Shown here piece by piece: positions 1 to 3,388 of a stretch of 6,301 nucleotides of DNA (within the stretch, counting starts at the first letter, position 1; every line of letters begins with the position of its first letter). Under the pieces are notes generated by a model, which saw only the letters and a program-made list of their open reading frames with translations, was not told the origin of the DNA and made no database searches. The stretch is from Comamonadaceae bacterium (lineage in GTDB: Bacteria; Pseudomonadota; Gammaproteobacteria; Burkholderiales; Burkholderiaceae_C): positions 1 through 6,301 of the forward strand of contig CANIRI010000146.1 of assembly GCA_947469815.1 (NCBI GenBank), in the 5' to 3' direction. A program made the translations under genes and the position numbers.

Positions 1-144
1 AAGGACTAAACATCCGAAAACTGCTTCAAAATCTATTTCCATCGATTTATAAAGCGGTATAACAATTAACGTAGCAGCGAAAATTAAAACGATATACGAC
101 ATTGATTTGCCCATTGGAGCTAATCTTTTTAGACTATTAATCAT
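1..144 (-). CDS. N-terminus of an unrecognised membrane protein (partial, runs off the left edge)
   Basis: An open frame starts at the ATG at 144-142 and stays open for 48 codons to the window edge. The start is preceded by an AGGA-type ribosome site four bases upstream. The N-terminus is positively charged (K6, R7, K13). A hydrophobic run at about residues 17-31 (YIVLIFAATLIVIPL) looks like a first membrane helix with the N-terminus in the cytoplasm. A short polar loop (KSMEIDF) and a second hydrophobic stretch follow at the cut end. It lies 46 bases downstream of the 172-residue gene on the same strand, so the two are probably co-transcribed. The family is not recognisable from 48 residues. 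Confidence 0.6.
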   Translation of the reverse strand, partial: MINSLKRLAPMGKSMSYIVLIFAATLIVIPLYKSMEIDFEAVFGCLVL

Positions 145-190
145 GATATCCTGCAATAATTAATTCAGTTGAGAAGTCGATTAAATAACA

Positions 191-709
191 TCATTCATAA
201 TTTATCCCAATACCTCGCAATTCATCTTCAATGATCTTTGCCTCATCGTCATATTTTTTAATGATGTAATGAATTTTCATTTTGAGCTCACGTAATTCGC
301 TGCTCGAATAGTGTCTATTTGTGACAAAAAAATATTTCTTAAAAATCCAAAATCTTGAACTCTCAAATTGTTGCTTTTCGTTTTTTGATGAGCTTATGGG
401 TTGATTGATAATCGGTATCGGTTTTTTGTTAAGTTCTTTGAACGCATATTTTGTAAAAATAGGGGATAATAAAGCTTTAACCTCTCTTGTATTTTCGTTC
501 TCCCCAATTTGCACGCTAATTGTGTAAACTCCAATATCTTTCTCGATGTTGTATATAACTTTCACAAAGTCTTTTTGAGACAATTCGTATAAAGTTGAGT
601 GAATCTCTAGATGGCCGTCAGATTGCGTTCCAATTTCATTATTGGTGGTAGTAAGCGGTGGCGGTTCGCTATCCACAATAGTGGCAAAACATTTGACTTT
701 AAGGCTCAT
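191..709 (-). CDS. Hypothetical protein, 172 aa, probably cytosolic
   Basis: The frame is 172 codons in AT-rich DNA, where chance frames of this length are uncommon. I do not recognise a family. The N-terminal half (about 1-90) alternates short hydrophobic and polar segments, as in a beta-rich fold. Examples are KVKCFATIV near the start and VYTISVQI near residues 61-68. A polar linker rich in Ser, Lys, Asn and Gln follows at about 100-115. An aromatic, basic segment (FWIFKKYFFV) and a charged helix to the C-terminus complete it. There is no signal peptide and no membrane helix. There is no clear Shine-Dalgarno before the ATG, so the start is less sure than the frame. It precedes a membrane-protein gene by 46 bases on the same strand, suggesting a soluble-plus-membrane operon. 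Confidence 0.6.
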   Translation of the reverse strand: MSLKVKCFATIVDSEPPPLTTTNNEIGTQSDGHLEIHSTLYELSQKDFVKVIYNIEKDIGVYTISVQIGENENTREVKALLSPIFTKYAFKELNKKPIPIINQPISSSKNEKQQFESSRFWIFKKYFFVTNRHYSSSELRELKMKIHYIIKKYDDEAKIIEDELRGIGINYE

Positions 710-738
710 ATTATTTAAGCGTTGAGTAAGTGCAAACG

Positions 739-744
739 ATCATA
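739..744 (-). promoter_or_regulatory. Candidate -10 element for the leftward gene pair
   Basis: On the minus strand this reads TATGAT, one base from the sigma-70 -10 consensus. It lies 29 bases upstream of the ATG of the 172-residue gene. The matching -35 region (around 761-767) is poor. In AT-rich DNA such a match can arise by chance. Confidence 0.25.
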
Positions 745-782
745 AATTTCACATTCTGTCTTAAACCTTGGTGTTCTTTGAT

Positions 783-794
783 TCAGGTTCCTGA
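783..794. repeat. Short palindrome in the divergent spacer
   Basis: TCAGG and CCTGA form a perfect 5-bp inverted repeat separated by TT. The same spot also holds GATTC twice, at 780-784 and 793-797. It could be an operator for a dimeric regulator of the leftward genes, since it lies about 75 bases before their start. It is short enough to be chance. Confidence 0.25.
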
Positions 795-1080
795 TTCCGT
801 TTATGGTACTCTAATCGAAAATTTGCCCACATCGGTCGGTAACCACGAGATTTATGTTAGCTTTCGTTGCTGAGATGTTTACTTGTTACCAATCTGGAAA
901 TTGCTTAAGCTGCGCTGTTGCTTATTCAGTGTGAATTCGATGATTTGACGAATCGAGGAGTATGTCAACATCGTAGTCTGAGTAATGTTGGCAAGTCTAA
1001 TCTTAATAGGTAATCAGCAAATAATTTTGAAAATGTTAATCCCATTCCAGTTGTATTAAAAACACTTTGGAGAGAACAAT

Positions 1081-1461
1081 ATGGAAACGATGACTGAAAT
1101 TGTGGAGAATTTCAATACTAGAATGCCCGAAAATGTTGTACGACAAATGGAAAATATAATTCATGAAAACTTGATTCTTGTGGCTACCTTAGCCGAACAC
1201 TTGCCAACTGAAAAATATGATCAATTAAGTCAATCCTTGAACTACCTAATCGCATTTTTTAATTATGTATATCCATTTGTAGAGCCAATTGCATATGGTC
1301 GCCTTGACCAGACGTTTTTAGTCAGGGAAGAATCTAGACAACGTCTTGAGAGGGTTCAAGCGGAGTTAGTGGAACTATTTAGATTTCAACAAGACCGGAA
1401 GCATCTTTTGTTAGATGAGATCACTTCAATCCTCGAAGACTCGCATAGGCGCTATCGTTAA
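1081..1461 (+). CDS. Hypothetical all-helical protein, 126 aa
   Basis: The ATG at 1081 is preceded by GGAGAG at 1069-1074 with a 6-base spacer, a good ribosome site that decides the start. A second Met at codon 4 is possible but less well placed. The product is acidic at the N-terminus and predicted to be mostly alpha-helical. It has a hydrophobic, aromatic middle (about residues 53-72, around IAFFNYVYPFV) and a long charged C-terminal helix from about residue 80 (REESRQRLERVQAELVELF), possibly coiled coil. There are no cysteines, no signal peptide and no catalytic motif that I can see. The next gene begins 16 bases after its stop, so the two are probably translated from one mRNA. The family is not recognised. 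A structural, adaptor or immunity-type role would be a guess. Confidence 0.7.
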   Translation: METMTEIVENFNTRMPENVVRQMENIIHENLILVATLAEHLPTEKYDQLSQSLNYLIAFFNYVYPFVEPIAYGRLDQTFLVREESRQRLERVQAELVELFRFQQDRKHLLLDEITSILEDSHRRYR

Positions 1462-1477
1462 TCTATTCATAGACCCC

Positions 1478-1882
1478 ATGCCCATGAAATTTTTTATCCT
1501 CGTAGTATTGTCTTTCTTGTGCAAAATGACGATCGCAGAGACAACAATTTGGGATGAGCTGCCTGCGAGTCAAAATGCAAGGTTTAAATACTTCAAAAAA
1601 AATGACAAGCTTGGAGTTTTTAAGGCATATCAGGAAATGCGCGGGACGAAATATATCTTCGCTTGTGTCAATGCATTTGTATTTCATCTCTATGCCTACC
1701 AAGATGATTCAATTGAGGATTCTGAGGTCGCCAGGAAGAAATCTGAACGCAAGTGTGCTGAAACATACGAAATTCCAAATTCAACTATCCGGTTTCCATA
1801 CGGCACGCTGATTTTTTTGCGTTTTGAAATAGGCAAAGACCCAGCAGAGAAGATCTATGGTCCAAGCAGAAAAGCCGCCTAA
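1478..1882 (+). CDS. Small secreted or periplasmic protein of unknown function (134 aa precursor)
   Basis: The frame is also open upstream to an ATG at 1415, but that start would overlap the previous gene and bury a signal peptide. I therefore chose the ATG at 1478, with 1484 (Met-Lys-Phe-Phe) equally possible. Neither has a strong ribosome site, so coupling to the upstream stop 16 bases away is likely. From 1478, residues 3-20 form a typical signal peptide: a Lys, a hydrophobic core (FFILVVLSFL) and a likely cut after TIA at residue 20. Cys15 is not in a good lipobox, so a lipoprotein is unlikely. The mature part is about 114 residues with two cysteines (about 63 and 93) that could form a disulfide, and a basic C-terminal tail. 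I recognise no family. Export is inferred from the signal peptide only. Confidence 0.65.
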   Translation: MPMKFFILVVLSFLCKMTIAETTIWDELPASQNARFKYFKKNDKLGVFKAYQEMRGTKYIFACVNAFVFHLYAYQDDSIEDSEVARKKSERKCAETYEIPNSTIRFPYGTLIFLRFEIGKDPAEKIYGPSRKAA

Positions 1883-2040
1883 ATCCAATGATGTATGCCT
1901 AACCAACCAGACCATTGGGCTGGGTTCTGATGAATTGGGTTGATCTGCCTTGGGGCGGGACCGGCTGACTAGTCGACTGGGTGAAAATTGGTTTTGCCAC
2001 CGTGCTGGGAGCGTGAGCCTTGTAGGATGACCGTCAGGCG

Positions 2041-2072
2041 CAGCACCAACTGACCAGCAGGGTAGGGTGCTG
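2041..2072. repeat. 7-bp inverted repeat near the att core
   Basis: CAGCACC at 2041-2047 pairs perfectly with GGTGCTG at 2066-2072 across 18 bases. No T-run follows. It lies directly left of the paired direct repeats, so it may belong to the recombination site architecture. It may also be chance. Confidence 0.35.
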
Positions 2073-2077
2073 AATAC

Positions 2078-2098
2078 GCTACACACTTTGCTACACAC
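2078..2098. repeat. Paired 9-bp direct repeats, possible integrase arm or accessory sites
   Basis: GCTACACAC occurs at 2078-2086 and again at 2090-2098, a 12-base period separated by TTT. The second copy ends 46 bases left of the first base of the tRNA-derived core. Tyrosine integrases and their excisionases often bind short direct repeats flanking the core at such distances. The repeat itself is seen. Its role is inferred. Confidence 0.5.
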
Positions 2099-2144
2099 CG
2101 AAAAAATAGCGTTGATTTCTATAGGTTTTTTAGCCAAGAAACTT

Positions 2145-2189
2145 CTTTTAATCCGTTTGTCGTGGGTTCGACCCCCGCACGTCCCACCA
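2145..2189 (+). pseudogene. 3' fragment of tRNA-Lys(TTT), putative attR of the island
   Basis: The 45 bases match tRNA positions 32-76. They hold the anticodon loop CTTTTAA with anticodon TTT (2147-2149) and the 3' arm of the anticodon stem TCCGT (2152-2156). The variable loop TTGTC comes next, then a T-arm with GTGGG/CCCGC stem (2162-2166 with 2174-2178) and TTCGACC loop. The acceptor strand ACGTCCC (2179-2185), discriminator A and encoded CCA (2187-2189) complete the fragment. The five bases before it (AACTT) cannot form the anticodon stem. The expected acceptor GGGACGT and a D-arm are absent upstream. This is therefore not a working tRNA gene. Identity starting at the anticodon loop is the usual crossover position for tRNA-targeting tyrosine integrases. 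Confidence 0.85.
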
Positions 2190-2205
2190 ACATCATCATG
2201 AAAAA

Positions 2206-2233
2206 GCCACAGTGTTCGCACTGTGGCTTTTTT
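2206..2233. terminator. Bidirectional intrinsic terminator
   Basis: A perfect 9-bp stem GCCACAGTG/CACTGTGGC (2206-2214 and 2219-2227) closes a TTCG loop. Six Ts follow on the plus strand (2228-2233) and five on the minus strand (complement of 2201-2205). On the plus strand it starts 16 bases after the tRNA CCA end, so it is the native tRNA-Lys terminator. On the minus strand it starts 14 bases after the BLUF stop and ends that transcript. Confidence 0.9.
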
Positions 2234-2241
2234 CTTGCGGC

Positions 2242-2691
2242 TTAGGGCAGCTCGGCCTCTTCAACCCTTTGCATCAGCTCGCGCAGCGCCTTGGTATTGA
2301 CCGCTGCTTTGGCGTCCCGTAACGCGTCTTGCAACACCTCACGGATGTCATCGGGTTGGACCAACTCCATGTCCCAGGTCGGGAACATCCGCTCACGCAC
2401 TTCCTCGTTGACAGACAATTCGACCAAGGTGTTGTGGCGCTTGTCTTTCCGAATGTTGTGCATTAATTGCTCAACGCTTTTCTTGGGTCCCTCGAGCCAT
2501 TGAAAAAATATGTCGCCGCCGTAAACCAGGAGTCCCGTGACACCATGGGCGGGGTTCCAACGGCGTGCGGTGGCAATGATGGCCTGTACGTCAGCCTCGG
2601 CCAAGCCGGTCGTGATTCGGCTGCAGTACACGACATTGTGCAGAAGAGTCTCTGACCCTTCGCTTGGCTCGTCATACAAATCTTGATTCAT
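2242..2691 (-). CDS. Short BLUF-domain blue-light sensor protein, 149 aa
   Basis: BLUF domains bind FAD non-covalently and sense blue light through a hydrogen-bond switch around the flavin. The domain spans about residues 16-112. The key positions are present: Tyr22 (VVYCSR), Asn46 (RRWNPAHGVTG), Gln64 in FFQWLEG, and the Trp106/Met108 pair in FPTWDMELV. These match the Tyr, Asn, Gln, Trp and Met positions of AppA-type BLUF proteins. A helical tail of about 37 residues follows, with no EAL, GGDEF or other output domain. It is therefore a short stand-alone BLUF that would act through a partner protein. The ATG lacks an obvious ribosome site but gives a normal N-terminal length. It follows soxG by 106 bases on the same strand. 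Co-transcription with sox is possible but not shown, and a functional link is doubtful. Confidence 0.92.
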   Translation of the reverse strand: MNQDLYDEPSEGSETLLHNVVYCSRITTGLAEADVQAIIATARRWNPAHGVTGLLVYGGDIFFQWLEGPKKSVEQLMHNIRKDKRHNTLVELSVNEEVRERMFPTWDMELVQPDDIREVLQDALRDAKAAVNTKALRELMQRVEEAELP

Positions 2692-2797
2692 GGGGTTTGG
2701 AAGCTAGGGCGGTTGAAGATAGTCCCATTATTGGCTACAAATTCAGCATCGCTTGTCTGACCAGCCATAAAGGCTGATGCAAATACCGATATTGCCC
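2692..2797. other. soxG-BLUF intergenic gap with a weak hairpin
   Basis: CAGCC (2762-2766) and GGCTG (2772-2776) form a 5-bp hairpin with an ATAAA loop, just downstream of soxG. No T-run follows on the minus strand, so it is not a convincing intrinsic terminator. No clear sigma-70 promoter for the BLUF gene is visible in this gap. Confidence 0.3.
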
Positions 2798-3388
2798 TCA
2801 AATCCCGTTCAACTCAACGCCATATTCCAGCGCAACGTCCATCAAAGCCTCGATCTGCCCGTGCGCGTAGGTGCTCAAAAAATACAACTCAAAGTGTTGC
2901 GTATCGAGCCGGTGCAGTACGCACGGGATATGGTGGTGGCCGGTCAGTTGAAATCTCCCGACGGGGAATGCCGCAGGGCGGAAATCCAAGGCGTAGAGTT
3001 TGGCCAGCGCGTCAACCGCCCTCGCGCCATGCAGCTGAACCCGGATGCGGGCGTGGCTAAGGTCCAGTACCGACCCAATTTCGGGAGGGATATGCGAGCG
3101 CAGTTGCGCCACCCGGTCTGGTGCGGGATGCGCACCGATCAACATGAACTCCAGCGGACCGCTGCGCATCAGCAGCCCCGCCTCGCACGCGGTGGCGTGG
3201 CCGGTCTGCGCCGGGGGCATGCACCCAAGTGCGCTGTGCACGGCTTGGGTCAGCGCCTCAATGCCGCTGGCCCAGGTACCCAGCAGCGTGACGCTTTGCA
3301 GGCGCTGCGCCGTCATGTGGACTTGCACCAAGCCCTGGTGGGTCGGGTGCACGGTGTGGCCGGAGCGGGTGGTGGTGGCGTTAGACAC
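2798..3388 (-). CDS. soxG: Sarcosine oxidase gamma subunit (heterotetrameric)
   Basis: The product is 196 residues, close to the usual size of about 200 for SoxG. SoxG is the small structural subunit of the alpha-beta-gamma-delta sarcosine oxidase. Recognisable family segments are DLSHARIRVQLHGARA (about 109-124), the FPVG turn (141-144) followed by a His-rich stretch (GHHHI), and a C-terminal helix ending ALEYG (about 186-190). The start is the GTG at 3388-3386. It overlaps the last 8 bases of soxA and has an AAGGAG ribosome site 9 bases upstream. Longer frames reaching 3472 would extend the product into soxA and are not needed. The overlap implies translational coupling, keeping subunit ratios matched. 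The product acts in the cytoplasm with SoxA, SoxB and SoxD. Confidence 0.9.
   Translation of the reverse strand: MSNATTTRSGHTVHPTHQGLVQVHMTAQRLQSVTLLGTWASGIEALTQAVHSALGCMPPAQTGHATACEAGLLMRSGPLEFMLIGAHPAPDRVAQLRSHIPPEIGSVLDLSHARIRVQLHGARAVDALAKLYALDFRPAAFPVGRFQLTGHHHIPCVLHRLDTQHFELYFLSTYAHGQIEALMDVALEYGVELNGI

Larger units (their letters stand above)
710..1080. other. Divergent intergenic spacer without a recognisable gene
   Basis: This 371-base spacer separates two divergently transcribed gene pairs and should hold both promoters. I see no open frame worth calling. The longest plus-strand ATG frame I found is 19 codons (start at 875), and an ATG at 961 with a good GAGGAG-like ribosome site stops after four codons. 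A 12-base palindrome lies at 783-794, and a small inverted repeat ATTCG/CGAAT sits near 936-954. A TTGAAA at 1027-1032 and a TATTAA at 1054-1059 lie before the rightward gene, but their 21-base spacing is too long for a normal sigma-70 promoter. An untranslated RNA is possible but not supported. Confidence 0.5.
1..2144. mobile_element. Distal end of a putative tRNA-Lys-integrated genomic island (partial)
   Basis: This AT-rich block carries only unrecognised small genes and ends exactly where a 3' tRNA-Lys fragment begins. Beyond it the DNA turns GC-rich and carries conserved metabolic genes. Islands that integrate into a tRNA 3' end keep an intact tRNA at one end and leave a 3' copy at the other. 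The integrase usually sits near the intact tRNA. By that rule this is the far (attR) end, and the rest of the element lies left of the window. No integrase, transposase, relaxase or phage structural gene is seen here, so the kind of element (ICE, phage, satellite or defence island) cannot be told. Its left boundary is not visible. Confidence 0.65.
1883..2144. other. Gene-free zone between the last cargo gene and the att core
   Basis: This 262-base zone looks less AT-rich than the genes to its left. No supportable gene lies in it. A minus-strand frame across 1781-2221 is an artefact, since it reads through the tRNA fragment and terminator. The zone holds a weak inverted repeat CCAATG/CATTGG (1885-1890 and 1913-1918) just past the secreted-protein stop, with no T-run, so it is a poor terminator. 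It also holds an inverted repeat and a pair of direct repeats next to the junction. It may be the recombination arm of the element. Confidence 0.45.

Noticed and set aside
1027..1059. TTGAAA and TATTAA as a promoter for the rightward pair
   Set aside because: The 21-base spacing is outside the sigma-70 range, and such hexamers are common in AT-rich DNA.
1415..1477. Upstream ATG for the secreted protein gene
   Set aside because: It overlaps the preceding gene by 47 bases, has no ribosome site and would bury the signal peptide 21 residues inside the protein.
1463..1702. 79-codon minus-strand frame
   Set aside because: It is antisense to the signal-peptide gene, with no ribosome site or supporting feature.
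2114..2189. Complete tRNA-Lys gene
   Set aside because: Where the acceptor strand GGGACGT and D-arm should be, the bases are GATTTCT and unrelated sequence, and the anticodon stem cannot pair. Only the 3' 45 bases are tRNA.
1781..2221. 146-codon minus-strand frame
   Set aside because: It reads through the terminator hairpin and the tRNA-Lys fragment. The peptide GTCGGRTHDK is a typical mistranslation of tRNA antisense. There is no ribosome site.
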